The notes: generated from the letters alone by a model not told the origin. A stretch of 44,693 bases of DNA from a bacterium (GCA_003646045.1 QNDV01000001.1:1-44693); one strand, 5' to 3'; positions 34,241 to 42,617 are shown, counted from the first letter of the stretch. Program-made: numbers and translations.

Positions 34241-34737
34241 GACATATCCTCCACGATGACGTAGGTGCAGCTCAACCGGGCGGCCGCTGCCACCGCTGAG
34301 TGGATGCTGAAATCCTCGCGGGGGGCACCGTAGTAGTGAACCGAAAATTCGCTGCACCAGGCCATGAGCTGGGCGCAGTCGCTGTCCCAATTCTCGCCCA
34401 CGATACCCAGCGCGTCTTCGACCTCACAGACGGTGAGCACGGTCACGCCGCCCTCCACCTGGATGTCGGGGTTGGGCGTGAAGTTGGACGGGTGGGTGCC
34501 GCTGGATTCGCCGTTGTCGTGCGCCAAGATAAAGTTCAACGCCCAAACCTCGCGGGTGCGTTGCGTCTCAGGCAGGGCGTGGGGCTTGCCGTCGGCGCCA
34601 ACCAGCCCACCCTGAGCGAGCTGCTCAGCGTGGGTGTCGATGGCGTTGACGAGGGCGCTGGCAAAAGTCAGCGGGTCGCGGTCCATGAATTCTTGGAGAC
34701 GGGTTTTCAGCTCGCGGGTGAGTGTTTGGTTTTTCAT
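34237..34737 (-). CDS. Hypothetical protein
   Basis: A 166-residue protein starting at ATG 34737, with GGAGG upstream. The N-terminal part is helical (LTRELKTRLQEFMDRDPLTF; LVNAIDTHAEQLAQGGLVG). The C-terminal part is mixed, with VCEVEDALGIVGENWDSDCA and RLSCTYVIVED. It contains no known catalytic motif. It is soluble and somewhat acidic. It lies one base from the end of the upstream gene, within a tight leftward block. No family recognised. Confidence 0.65.
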   Translation of the reverse strand: MKNQTLTRELKTRLQEFMDRDPLTFASALVNAIDTHAEQLAQGGLVGADGKPHALPETQRTREVWALNFILAHDNGESSGTHPSNFTPNPDIQVEGGVTVLTVCEVEDALGIVGENWDSDCAQLMAWCSEFSVHYYGAPREDFSIHSAVAAAARLSCTYVIVEDMS

Positions 34738-34738
34738 G

Positions 34739-35053
34739 TTAGCCCTCCCAGACTGAGATTGAGTAGCTGTTCTGGCACTCGAAGAAAACGCGGCTGTTGC
34801 GTTCGATGGTTTGGACCTGGCTGAACCAAGGGTTGTTCTGGCTGTAGCGGCCGTTCTCCCCGGCGTAGATTTGAGCGCCGCCGGTGAGGGCTACCGACCA
34901 CTCAAACGGGCCGCCTTCCCAGATGACCAAAACGGTGTCTTCGTACTCGTCCAGGTGGACGGTGACTTCGTCGCCCATGGGGCAGCATTTTTTGTTCAAG
35001 AGGGCGGCAAGTTTTTTGGCGGCGGTGTAGCGTTTGCTGAGTAAGCGTTTCAT
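34739..35053 (-). CDS. Hypothetical protein
   Basis: A 104-residue protein starting at ATG 35053, with AAAGGAAA upstream. It has a basic helical start (KRYTAAKKLAALLNKKCC), then a beta-rich domain (DEVTVHLDEYEDTVLVIWEG; FEWSVALTGGAQIYAG) rich in aromatic residues. The start region (AAAGGAAAAAA) is very similar to that of the neighbouring gene at 35110-35409. No family recognised. Confidence 0.65.
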   Translation of the reverse strand: MKRLLSKRYTAAKKLAALLNKKCCPMGDEVTVHLDEYEDTVLVIWEGGPFEWSVALTGGAQIYAGENGRYSQNNPWFSQVQTIERNSRVFFECQNSYSISVWEG

Positions 35054-35083
35054 TATTTTTTCCTTTGGATCGGGTTTTGGTTT

Positions 35084-35101
35084 GGGGGCCTTGCGGCCCC
35101 C
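35084..35101. terminator. GC-rich intergenic hairpin
   Basis: GGGGGCC (35084-35090), loop TTGC, GGCCCCC (35095-35101) lies between two leftward genes. Without a T run on either side it may attenuate or stabilise the message rather than terminate. Confidence 0.35.
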
Positions 35102-35109
35102 GTGAATCG

Positions 35110-35409
35110 TTACCAGGGGCGGGTGCCGTGGATGACTTCTGCGCAGCCCCGCATGCCGTGGAAGTAGTTGGCCAGCAAGAGGGCCTTGGCTTCCTTGAGC
35201 GTGACGTCGTAGGCGTTGAACCGGTGAGTGGTGTCGTTGCTGCCGTCATCTTTCCACTCGTAGTAAAAAGCGACCTTGGTGATGGGCTGGTAATTGCCGA
35301 TGTGAGTTTCTTCGCCGGTGACTTTATGAGTGGCCCAGATTTGTTTCTGACCGTGCTTGGGGGCGGGCTTGCATTTGGTGCGGTAGTTTGCGCTTGGTAA
35401 GTTGTTCAT
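35110..35409 (-). CDS. Hypothetical protein, first gene of second leftward block
   Basis: A 99-residue basic protein starting at ATG 35409, with AAAAGGAAAAA upstream. It contains VTGEETHIGNYQPITKVAFY, then KDDGSNDTTHRFNAYDVTL and a helical end (KEAKALLLANYFHGM). It is the first gene after the candidate leftward promoter at 35467-35472 and after the hairpin that closes the primase operon. No family recognised. Confidence 0.65.
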   Translation of the reverse strand: MNNLPSANYRTKCKPAPKHGQKQIWATHKVTGEETHIGNYQPITKVAFYYEWKDDGSNDTTHRFNAYDVTLKEAKALLLANYFHGMRGCAEVIHGTRPW

Positions 35410-35466
35410 TGTTTTTCCTTTTGACCGGGTTTCTCAAGTGCGGGTCAACACCCGCTGTGTGCTACA

Positions 35467-35472
35467 AGTATA
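35467..35472 (-). promoter_or_regulatory. Candidate second leftward promoter (-10 box)
   Basis: Minus-strand TATACT, about 60 bases upstream of the ATG at 35409, with no clear -35 box. The surrounding TATACTT resembles the candidate early promoter at 579-584, and a TTTAAACTA motif near 35503-35511 is shared with 605-616. The two leftward blocks may therefore be co-regulated. Confidence 0.4.
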
Positions 35473-35589
35473 GCTTATTTCGGGCCGTAGTGGGGGAATC
35501 ATTTAAACTAAATTGCAACGCATGGCCGCACAGCAGGTTGCAGCTGCAAAACGCACAGAAGGCGCGGATGGACGACAGGGGCCTTCAAT

Positions 35590-35629
35590 GCGAAGCGCCC
35601 GGAGTCGTTGAAAACTCCGGGCGTTTCGC
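35590..35629. terminator. Strong hairpin terminator after the primase gene
   Basis: CGCCCGGAGT (35596-35605) pairs perfectly with ACTCCGGGCG (35614-35623). The stem extends outward through GCGAAG / TTTCGC with one wobble. It lies 30 bases beyond the primase-helicase stop and before the next leftward promoter. T residues follow only on the plus strand, so it may act in both directions with limited efficiency. Confidence 0.65.
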
Positions 35630-35659
35630 CTTGTATTAATTATCGGGCCGCTTTTGAAA

Positions 35660-37984
35660 CTAAAATGGAACCTCCGGCTGTCGTTGCTCTGGCAGCTCCT
35701 CGTCCCAACGAACCTTTGTCGCGTATTGCTCTTCCCAGAACTCACGCAGCACGCGGAGGGTTGGGAACTCATACGTGTAGGACCGGGTGCCGCCTCTGAC
35801 CTTGGGCTTGGCTGCTCGGGTACGCCGGGGGAAATCATCGGGGCAAACGCTCTTGAGGAACTCGCCAAGCTGACCTGAGTTGCCGCTATACGGCAGCCGG
35901 TAGCGCTCAACGTGATTGCGGTAGTCGTCTCGAAGCGCGTTGCATTCTACGACCTTGTTGTAGCGCGGTAGTGCCTCCACCAACGTCCCTTGCTCAAGTC
36001 GGCAATACCACCAATCCTCCCACGGGCTCAGGCTCTGCATTTTTTGCCCAAGCAGCGCCTCAGTCTTGGGCACCGTGCGCACATCAAAATCTTCCAGGTC
36101 GTGGGTCATCAGGTAGTGCAAAAGATTCTCACTGCCGCCGTTTTTTAAATGCGCAGCGATGTCCCCAAAGTACTTGCTGTTTTGCTTCTGGTTGTCTCCA
36201 ACTTCCAGTACGAAAAACCGGCGTTCATTCGCCCCGGTTGGCACCACCCAAGCACTGTTGGATGCCAAGATGAGGTGGGTGAAGTTTGGGCTGGTCTCGG
36301 CGTCAACAAACTTCTGTTCAATGACCATGCGATTCTCTGTGACCAAGGTCTTCAAAACGCTTTCGTGTTTCTTGTCTCCCGCGAAGAACGCCTCATCGCC
36401 GAACAGTATCACGCAGTCTCGAAGGTGGGCGTTGAATTGCCCAACAAGATGGTTGGCGTTGCTGACCTGCAGATAGTGGCGGCCGAAGAGTGCGCCGAAC
36501 TTATTGGCGAAGAAACTTTTTCCCGTACCGCTCTTGCCGCGCAACACCACTGCCGTCTCACCGGCGGTGCCGGGCTTTTGAACCGCCCGCGCCATCCAGC
36601 TCAAAAGATAGTTGTAGTGCACGTCCACACCCTTACAAATATTGGTATGAAGGTGGCGCAAGAACGACAGGTGCTTATCTCCCGGCACGGCCGCCACGGC
36701 GAACCCTTGCCAAAGGTTGTAGGCATCGGGGATGATCGGCCCGCTGGGGTTGAACACCACCCGGTCAAACTCGCGCCGCTGGGGGTGCGTCAGCCACCAC
36801 TTGCCCACCGGGAATTGCTTCTCCTTGTCGCCCACCGGGACGGTAACGAAGACGTTGCAAAACCGATTGCCAAAGTCGGCGAAGGTTTGCTTGGTGAGTT
36901 TTTTGCGACTCATTTCTATGTCCAAGACTTCTTCCGCCACCAGACATCTTCCGCCAAAATCTCCTACCACAAAAAACCGATCATTGAGCTTTTGCAGCCA
37001 CGGCTCCACGGCATGTTCTTTGCCCCGGTTGATCTGGCGCATGACGTATTCAATTTCGTTGGGTCGCTTGTCCAAAACAGAGGCGCTGATTCCGAAGTCA
37101 GGATCGGTCAGTATACTGAAAATAACTTCCTCCGGAACGTCGCACCGGAGCAAGTTACAAATCACATCAAACAACCAGGCCGACCGGCTGTTGTCACCCT
37201 TCTTGACTTCATCGGGGTGCTCGCCCTGGACGATGATGACCTTCACCCGGTCTGGTACTTTCCATTTGTTTAGTTCGTCTACGCTGCCCAGCCGGGCCAC
37301 GTTACCGGTAGGTGCGGTGACGGGCGCGGTGTGGGTCATGCCCGCCGTCTGGATGATCGGCGCGGGGGTGAAGTCGGTGAGTTGGTATGCCCGTTCAATC
37401 CCAAAGGACTCCACAGCAGACAGCGACGGCGTCCGGCCTCGCTCAACCTTTTTGGCGTTGGGCAAGTTCATTGTGCCCGGCAGCCTCATGATCCTGTCGA
37501 TGTTGTGGCAGCTGTCGCCCTCCAAAACAATTTCCAGTTGCCTGTTGTAGCGGGTGATGTCTGCCTTGGCCGGGGCGGTGCGCGTGGTCACCGGCTCAGC
37601 CAGTTTCCAGAACGCCTGGTACCCGCCGCCGCTGAATACCACGGCGGTAGGTGGGGCCACGGGGCAACGCTTCAGCAGCAACGCCTGGATGCGCTCCAGC
37701 TCCGCCTCAAGAGGTTCCCCGGCCCGTGCGTCCACATCAACGTGGAGCCAGCCCACGGTGACGATGTCGTCGCGGGTTGCCTTCTTGGTCAGCGCGTGCG
37801 CCGGTTGGTTGACGCTGAAGTACAGGTTGGCCTTTCCGGCCCGGCTGTCTATCCACTTCTTGGCGGCAGCCTCTTCCTTGGGCGTGAAGGTCTTTGTTTC
37901 GATCCCTTTGCGATCTACTTTTATCGCCGTCAAAACCCAATAGCCTTCTGGGTGAAACAGCTTCAGGAATTCAATGCTTGTCAT
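35660..37984 (-). CDS. Primase-helicase fusion
   Basis: A 774-residue replication protein starting at ATG 37984. The N-terminal half carries archaeo-eukaryotic primase-type motifs: HVDVDAR with Asp83 and Asp85, FSGGGYQAFWKL (about 117-128), then NIDRIMRLPGTMNLPN. The C-terminal half is a superfamily 3-like (DUF5906/VapE type) helicase, with the Walker A motif GKSGTGKS (483-490), VILFGDE (Asp530, Glu531) and a later LILASNSAWVVP sensor motif. It would lay primers and unwind DNA for the phage polymerase. It overlaps the HTH gene by 14 bases. A terminator follows. Confidence 0.85.
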   Translation of the reverse strand: MTSIEFLKLFHPEGYWVLTAIKVDRKGIETKTFTPKEEAAAKKWIDSRAGKANLYFSVNQPAHALTKKATRDDIVTVGWLHVDVDARAGEPLEAELERIQALLLKRCPVAPPTAVVFSGGGYQAFWKLAEPVTTRTAPAKADITRYNRQLEIVLEGDSCHNIDRIMRLPGTMNLPNAKKVERGRTPSLSAVESFGIERAYQLTDFTPAPIIQTAGMTHTAPVTAPTGNVARLGSVDELNKWKVPDRVKVIIVQGEHPDEVKKGDNSRSAWLFDVICNLLRCDVPEEVIFSILTDPDFGISASVLDKRPNEIEYVMRQINRGKEHAVEPWLQKLNDRFFVVGDFGGRCLVAEEVLDIEMSRKKLTKQTFADFGNRFCNVFVTVPVGDKEKQFPVGKWWLTHPQRREFDRVVFNPSGPIIPDAYNLWQGFAVAAVPGDKHLSFLRHLHTNICKGVDVHYNYLLSWMARAVQKPGTAGETAVVLRGKSGTGKSFFANKFGALFGRHYLQVSNANHLVGQFNAHLRDCVILFGDEAFFAGDKKHESVLKTLVTENRMVIEQKFVDAETSPNFTHLILASNSAWVVPTGANERRFFVLEVGDNQKQNSKYFGDIAAHLKNGGSENLLHYLMTHDLEDFDVRTVPKTEALLGQKMQSLSPWEDWWYCRLEQGTLVEALPRYNKVVECNALRDDYRNHVERYRLPYSGNSGQLGEFLKSVCPDDFPRRTRAAKPKVRGGTRSYTYEFPTLRVLREFWEEQYATKVRWDEELPEQRQPEVPF

Positions 37985-38285
37985 TCCAATACCTCTCCAG
38001 CAGATCAACGGGACCAAGTCCTCGTTCGATCATACTTAGCCACTGGACGGTACACGGCACGCGGGGGGCCAGTTGCGGTTGAGTGAGGCCCGCCCGGCGG
38101 CGGAGGATGACAAAGCGTTCGTACGAAAGCAACGTGAGTTTCAGGTTGTAGGGGCACGGGGTTTCGCCGCGCTCCCAGGCTAGGTATTTTCTGACGGGGA
38201 TGCCGTACCGTTCAGCAGCAGCCTTCTGAGTTTCAGCTCGGCGTCTCCTGCCAGTGTAAAGTTTTTCGGCTCTCGTGTAAGGCAT
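37971..38285 (-). CDS. HTH DNA-binding protein with two helix-turn-helix units
   Basis: A 104-residue basic protein starting at ATG 38285, with AAGGAG upstream. Two helix-turn-helix-like units are visible: residues 14-41 (QKAAAERYGIPVRKYLAWER) and about 61-92 (RRRAGLTQPQLAPRV, then WLSMIERG), both of the Xre/Cro kind. It is the only clear transcription-factor-like gene in the window and is a candidate to bind the repeats at 549-1956. The gene overlaps the preceding nuclease gene by 106 bases, which is much longer than other overlaps here. Confidence 0.7.
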   Translation of the reverse strand: MPYTRAEKLYTGRRRRAETQKAAAERYGIPVRKYLAWERGETPCPYNLKLTLLSYERFVILRRRAGLTQPQLAPRVPCTVQWLSMIERGLGPVDLLERYWNDKH

Positions 38286-38674
38286 TCAATTAGCTCCTTC
38301 TGGTCTATAGATTTTGGCCAGTATTTTACAGCGACCTCAATGAGTTTCGTTTTGTTGCAGCCCTCGGTGTTGACCACCAGCGCGGCATCCGCTCCATCCA
38401 ACAGCAGCCACTCCGACCGACAACGCAACAGCCACCAGCACCGGCCCCCGGCCCGGCGGCGGCGCAGCGCCCATACCCGCTGTTGGGGCGTGTAGTGTTC
38501 GATGCGCACGGGGGTGTCTTCCCCTTTGGGCCAAGCGCGTATCCATTTTAATTCGATCCACCCTTCAACGTAGTTCACGTCGGGGGTGCCGGGCAGCACC
38601 GGGTTCTCGACTGAGATTGCGTTGAGTGGTTTGAGCATTTTGGTCACGGCTTTTCTCATGCCTTGTTCGCTCAT
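38180..38674 (-). CDS. PD-(D/E)XK nuclease (VRR-NUC or resolvase-like)
   Basis: A 164-residue protein starting at ATG 38674. NPVLPGTPDVNYVEGWIELK places Asp32, Glu41 and Lys43 in the classical PD...ExK arrangement. It is followed by IEHYTPQQRVWALRRRRAGG, a segment typical of VRR-NUC type or Holliday junction resolvase-type nucleases. Such enzymes resolve branched DNA before packaging or degrade host DNA. The C-terminal 35 residues share their DNA with the HTH gene in another frame. The start overlaps the next gene upstream by four bases. Confidence 0.75.
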   Translation of the reverse strand: MSEQGMRKAVTKMLKPLNAISVENPVLPGTPDVNYVEGWIELKWIRAWPKGEDTPVRIEHYTPQQRVWALRRRRAGGRCWWLLRCRSEWLLLDGADAALVVNTEGCNKTKLIEVAVKYWPKSIDQKELIECLTREPKNFTLAGDAELKLRRLLLNGTASPSENT

Positions 38675-38889
38675 TTATTTTCCTCCTTGGCGATGATCTT
38701 CCTGAGCATCCTGGAGTACCGAAACCACGTTGGGCTGCGTGGCGCGTTCCGGTCTGCGTTGTCGACGAACTCGGCCACCGCTTCCAGCTTTTCTTCCGCC
38801 GCCAGGACTAGCTTGTTCAACGACGTGATCGTGTTGGTCAGCCGTTCGATTTTTGCCTTGTTGGTTTCCAGCCTCCGGCGGCCTCTCAC
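38671..38889 (-). CDS. Small coiled-coil protein
   Basis: A 72-residue protein starting at GTG 38889, overlapping the stop of the deaminase gene (GTGA). It is strongly helical (ETNKAKIERLTNTITSLNKL; LAAEEKLEAVAEFV), suggesting a coiled coil, with a basic C-terminal end. Its overlaps with both neighbours support translation as part of the operon. No family recognised. It may assist the nuclease or polymerase encoded beside it. Confidence 0.6.
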   Translation of the reverse strand: MRGRRRLETNKAKIERLTNTITSLNKLVLAAEEKLEAVAEFVDNADRNAPRSPTWFRYSRMLRKIIAKEENK

Positions 38890-39473
38890 AGCTCGCCCAA
38901 AAAGAACGCGGTTTGTGGGCCGGGCTTGGGCCGGTAGATAGGCAACGACCGCACGTTGAGCTGGGCCTCACCCATCATGATCAGGCCGGTCTTGCAGCTG
39001 TCGCGCCACCCCGCGTCATCCTCCATGTCCAGCCGCCGCTGGATTGCCTCAGACGGTCCAGACACCGTATGGATGCCCGCCTGGATCAAGGCCCGCGCAC
39101 AATCCGCGCAGATGCTTTCGCTTGGGTCCCAGCTCAGGTAAGCCCAACACCCCTGCGTGGCCCGGCCCAGCCGGGCGGCGTTGTAGATTGCGTTGCGTTC
39201 GGCGTGCTCGGCGAACATGTATTTTGTGGGCCGTCGCCAACGCTCTGGGTCCAGCTCTTGGCCAACGGGGCGGAGCACGTTTTTGGCATCCGACTTCAGC
39301 ACGTCAACCATTTCGCGCACCCGGCGCGGGAAGCCATTGTAGCCCCCCGCGACCTCGGTGTTGGTGTGAGGGTCAACGATCACGCAGCCCACTTTCGTGC
39401 TTGGGTCTTTGGACCAGCTGGCGTACTCCACCGCCCGGCCCACCCACTTCTCGTCCCAGCTTTTATTTCTCAT
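38886..39473 (-). CDS. dCMP deaminase
   Basis: A 195-residue zinc-dependent deaminase starting at ATG 39473. The HAE motif (AEHAERNAIYNAARLG, His90 and Glu92) and the Cys122-x2-Cys125 pair (SICADCARAL) form the zinc site. The usual Pro before the first cysteine is replaced by Ile. The enzyme converts dCMP to dUMP and so feeds the ThyA-family enzyme encoded upstream. The insertion at about residues 60-85 is longer than in short forms. It overlaps the PolA gene by four bases. Confidence 0.85.
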   Translation of the reverse strand: MRNKSWDEKWVGRAVEYASWSKDPSTKVGCVIVDPHTNTEVAGGYNGFPRRVREMVDVLKSDAKNVLRPVGQELDPERWRRPTKYMFAEHAERNAIYNAARLGRATQGCWAYLSWDPSESICADCARALIQAGIHTVSGPSEAIQRRLDMEDDAGWRDSCKTGLIMMGEAQLNVRSLPIYRPKPGPQTAFFLGEL

Positions 39474-41344
39474 GCAATCTGCTCCTTTGCTTCGCCCCAG
39501 TTGGGGCCAATTTCTAGATCAACTCTGCTGGGCACGCTCAACTCAACAACGTGCCGCATGATGTGCCCGGCTTCCTTTACTTCTGCTATGTTGGCCGGAC
39601 TCCAATCCACTTCGTCGTGAACCTGGAGTTGAAGGTCAAACCCGTTGTCGTCCAGCGCGACCACGGCGGCCTTGGTCTGGTCGGCGGCGCTGCCTTGGAT
39701 GAGACGGTTGAGTGCTTTGTGGCACCAGTCGTAGCTGCCGTCAGCCAGCTTTGGAAAGTGGCACTTGCGGCCCAGAAGGGTCTTGATGAATCCGTTGGCG
39801 GCGGCCTGCTCCTCGGTCAGGTCAGCCAGCTTCTTGACGAACGGGGCGTGCTTGTGAAAGGCATCCAAGAGGGCCTGCGCTTCATCGCCGGCAACCTCAC
39901 CAGACCAGCCCCGCCGCGTGGTGATAAACTTGGTAGGCAGGCCCAGGTTGCGGGCCAGCTTTGCGCCGCCCATGCTGTAGCACAAGCCCAGGTAAATATT
40001 CTTGGCCGGGGTGCGGGGGATGCCGCACAGGTCAGCCATCATCTGGTGGTTGTCAGTCTTGGGGTCGTTGCGGTAGGCGTCGGCCGCGTGCTTGGCCCTG
40101 GGCAGGCCGCACAACTCTGCGAAGTGAGTCAGGATGCGCGGCTCTTGTTGGCTATAATCGGCGCACGCCCAGATGTCTCCATCAGGCACGTAAATTGCCC
40201 GCCACATACCGGACCATTCATCGCGTGCAGATTGCTGCTGAAGGTTGGGGTGCTCGCTGCTCATGCGACCGTACCTTGCGCCCTTGGTGTCGCCGTCTTG
40301 CTTGGTCCGTCTCATCTGGTTGAAGGTGGTGTGAATCCTGTCGCCGACCATGTGGGTCCGGATGCTCTGGACGAACGTGGTGCGCAGCTTATTGACCTTG
40401 CGGCATTGGACGATGGCGGCGGCCACCGGGTGGTCGATTGCGTTGAGTGTTTCTTGGTCAAGCTTGTCTTGGCCGCTGGGCGTTTCCTCCAGCTCAACCC
40501 CCAACGCGGTGAGCGCCCGCACCAGCGGGGCCTTGGTCCAGATATTGTCCATGCCCACGTCAACGCCGGTGTGGTGCCGGATGAGGTCAAGGTGCTCTTG
40601 CTCTCGCTTCCGCGCCCAAGCTTCCACCCGGTCCAGTTGGTCCAAATCAATACGCACCCCGCGCCTCCTCATGCGCAGCAGCACGGGCTGGAGTTTGCAC
40701 TCAAGCTGGTAGATGGGCCAAAGGTCTTCGTCCCTTAGGATGCGTTCCTGGCGGCGTAGAACTTGAAGCGGCAGCCGGGCGTCTTGCTCTGCGTATGGGC
40801 CCACGTATTTTGCAGGCAGCCGGTGCATATCCTTCTTGGGGTCCAGCCCGTAGTGGGCGGCGGCCTGCCTGAGAAACATCTCGTCCTTGCCGGGCAGGCC
40901 GTGCCTCTTGGCGATGGCGTCCAGCGAGTAGCTGAAGTGGAGTTCGTCAATCAGCGGGTCGGCGATCTGAACGTCACGCTGATCGGCGTGGTTGAAATTA
41001 ATACCCTCCTCGGCCATGTAGTCCAGATCGTAATTTATGTTGGCCCCAACGAGAATGCCTTTGAAGTTTTTGGCTTGGTTGCGAAAGTATCTTAGCACCG
41101 TCTGCGGGTCCAGGTTGTTGCCGCCTTCGTGCCGCATGGGCAGGTAGTGGCACGGCCCGTCTTCGATGGCAAAGCTGATGCCGGCAATGTGGCCGCCGGT
41201 GCGCACGGACGGCCCCGTGATCTTGAGATTTGGGTCGTAGGTTTCAATGTCGATACCCACACGCCCGGCCCCCGTCCACTCTGGCATTTCGGCCATGAGC
41301 GGAGGGGACCAGGTTGAGGGCAGATCGAACAGCGGGAGTTGCAC
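39470..41344 (-). CDS. polA: DNA polymerase, family A, Leu762 type
   Basis: A 624-residue polymerase starting at GTG 41344. The 3'-5' exonuclease motifs are present: GIDIE (Asp32, Glu34), NINYD (Asp106) and YAEQD (Tyr184, Asp188). Motif A is DYSQQEPR (396-403) where DYSQIELR is usual. The O-helix runs Arg444, Lys448, Leu452, Tyr456 in the spacing of E. coli Arg754, Lys758, Phe762, Tyr766, so residue 762 is Leu. Motif C is QVHDE (His576, Asp577). There is no 5'-3' exonuclease domain. It is the main replicative polymerase, acting with the primase-helicase. Confidence 0.94.
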   Translation of the reverse strand: MQLPLFDLPSTWSPPLMAEMPEWTGAGRVGIDIETYDPNLKITGPSVRTGGHIAGISFAIEDGPCHYLPMRHEGGNNLDPQTVLRYFRNQAKNFKGILVGANINYDLDYMAEEGINFNHADQRDVQIADPLIDELHFSYSLDAIAKRHGLPGKDEMFLRQAAAHYGLDPKKDMHRLPAKYVGPYAEQDARLPLQVLRRQERILRDEDLWPIYQLECKLQPVLLRMRRRGVRIDLDQLDRVEAWARKREQEHLDLIRHHTGVDVGMDNIWTKAPLVRALTALGVELEETPSGQDKLDQETLNAIDHPVAAAIVQCRKVNKLRTTFVQSIRTHMVGDRIHTTFNQMRRTKQDGDTKGARYGRMSSEHPNLQQQSARDEWSGMWRAIYVPDGDIWACADYSQQEPRILTHFAELCGLPRAKHAADAYRNDPKTDNHQMMADLCGIPRTPAKNIYLGLCYSMGGAKLARNLGLPTKFITTRRGWSGEVAGDEAQALLDAFHKHAPFVKKLADLTEEQAAANGFIKTLLGRKCHFPKLADGSYDWCHKALNRLIQGSAADQTKAAVVALDDNGFDLQLQVHDEVDWSPANIAEVKEAGHIMRHVVELSVPSRVDLEIGPNWGEAKEQIA

Positions 41345-41568
41345 TATTTTTTACCCCTGTCTAGGTTGAAGCCCAAGACCATTTCGCCCGTCATGGAAAG
41401 CACCAACTCAATCAGCTCCTGGGTCGCAGGGCTGCGGGCCAGCACGGCTGAACCTTCTGCGTCTATGGTGACCACGAAAAACTGACCGTCGCCTGCCATT
41501 GCATCCAAGACGGCGGCGCGGGCCTGGGTACCAACGATCAGGTTTTCTACTCTGCCCTTGTCGCTCAT
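41344..41568 (-). CDS. Small hypothetical protein before PolA
   Basis: A 74-residue protein starting at ATG 41568. It is a mixed alpha/beta sequence (NLIVGTQARAAVLDAMAG; FFVVTIDAEGSAVLA; QELIELVLSM) with a basic C-terminal end. Its stop overlaps the PolA start codon (TAGTG), so the two are coupled. No family recognised. A polymerase accessory role is a guess from position. Confidence 0.65.
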   Translation of the reverse strand: MSDKGRVENLIVGTQARAAVLDAMAGDGQFFVVTIDAEGSAVLARSPATQELIELVLSMTGEMVLGFNLDRGKK

Positions 41569-41993
41569 AGCGGGCTTCCTCCATTGAGACTCACGTCGTG
41601 TTTGGTGATGGTCAATTCGTCGTCTTCGCTCAGCCGGTCTTGGAAGGTTCTGAGTTGAGGGTTGGTGCTGCCAAATAACTGCTTGAGGTTGTAGATCGGT
41701 TCCTCATCTTCAGCCCGAAAGGGCACGCCCCAAAATGGACCCCAAGGCCCGCCGGTCACGTAGTCTGGTTCCGCAATAATTTCGTCTGGTGTCATCATCC
41801 AGGTTTGGTCCAAAGTGTTCCTCAACAACACCCGTGTTTCGCCTGTCGCTTTGTATGTACGCAATGCCTTCTCGCTGACGCGAACACACACTGAGTCCGG
41901 CGTGTGGCAAAACAACACCCACCCGTCTGGCATGAGGTGTAGCCGGTGAAAGTGGCACTTAGCGTCCCTGATGGATTTTGTTAGGTCAATCAT
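41565..41993 (-). CDS. Hypothetical protein
   Basis: A 142-residue protein starting at ATG 41993, with AAGGAG upstream. The N-terminal half is beta-rich (FHRLHLMPDGWVLFCHTPD), followed by an aromatic, Pro/Gly-rich centre (TGGPWGPFWGVPF) and an acidic tail (RLSEDDELTITKHD). It overlaps the next gene by four bases in the replication operon. No family recognised. Confidence 0.65.
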   Translation of the reverse strand: MIDLTKSIRDAKCHFHRLHLMPDGWVLFCHTPDSVCVRVSEKALRTYKATGETRVLLRNTLDQTWMMTPDEIIAEPDYVTGGPWGPFWGVPFRAEDEEPIYNLKQLFGSTNPQLRTFQDRLSEDDELTITKHDVSLNGGSPL

Positions 41994-42023
41994 TCCTTGT
42001 CTCCTTGACTTGGGTGTTGGATA

Positions 42024-42617
42024 TTACGCTCCGCAATATCCGCAATCTTTACTCTCGCCTTCGCAGTGTTCGCACACCTCCTTTTCGTATCCAAACGGGT
42101 GAGACACAGTGGTGTCAAAACCAACGGTGTCAGCCTTGGGCACATCACTGGCTTTCAACTCAGATAAAACCAGCAGCAAGTACGCGGCCAAATCTTCCAG
42201 GTCGTCGATCACGCCTTCGTCCCGGCGGTCGCTGCGGGCGTGCTCCAAGATGTCCCACTTGGACGCAACGCAGTAGGCCTGGGAATCATCTTGGCCGGGC
42301 GGCGTAGCCAACTGATCAGAGGCCACCCGCTGCTCCAGCCGGTCCCACTTGCGGGCCATCATCATGAACGCTCCAACGCCCCCGCGCTTGAGCCATGATC
42401 CACCATACTGTTCGTCCTTTTCTTTCAACTTTTTAACGAGGGCTTCCGCCACTCCCGGTAGTGCGTCTATGTAGGTCAAGGGTTCTCCTCTCAGTGCGCG
42501 ACCCATGAGTCGCATTCCTTCAGCTATTTCTAACATGTGGGGCGTGAACTCCACCGTTCCGCCTCGGCGAAAACCCGGCGGGCACCAGCCCCAATCGAAT
42601 CCCTCCCACAGCCTCAT
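42024..42617 (-). CDS. Nmad1/MazG-like protein with C-terminal zinc knuckle
   Basis: A 197-residue helical protein starting at ATG 42617. The segment KDEQYGGSWLKRGGVGAF (67-84), then RKWDRLEQRV and the late DDLEDLAAYLLLVLSEL (138-154) resemble the Nmad1 (DUF1599) and MazG-like all-alpha folds, which act on nucleotides or are tied to nucleotide modification. The C-terminus adds two Cys-x2-Cys pairs (CEHCEGESKDCGYC) that may bind zinc. The gene belongs to the nucleotide cluster with HD nucleotidase, ThyA-family enzyme and deaminase. The family call is by eye and could be wrong. It overlaps the HD gene by four bases. Confidence 0.55.
   Translation of the reverse strand: MRLWEGFDWGWCPPGFRRGGTVEFTPHMLEIAEGMRLMGRALRGEPLTYIDALPGVAEALVKKLKEKDEQYGGSWLKRGGVGAFMMMARKWDRLEQRVASDQLATPPGQDDSQAYCVASKWDILEHARSDRRDEGVIDDLEDLAAYLLLVLSELKASDVPKADTVGFDTTVSHPFGYEKEVCEHCEGESKDCGYCGA

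Noticed and set aside
36149..37273. Rightward 374-codon frame
   Set aside because: Lies opposite the primase-helicase, whose motifs are clear; no ribosome site of its own.
39551..40738. Rightward 395-codon frame
   Set aside because: Antisense of PolA, which has all catalytic motifs; a shadow of codon bias.
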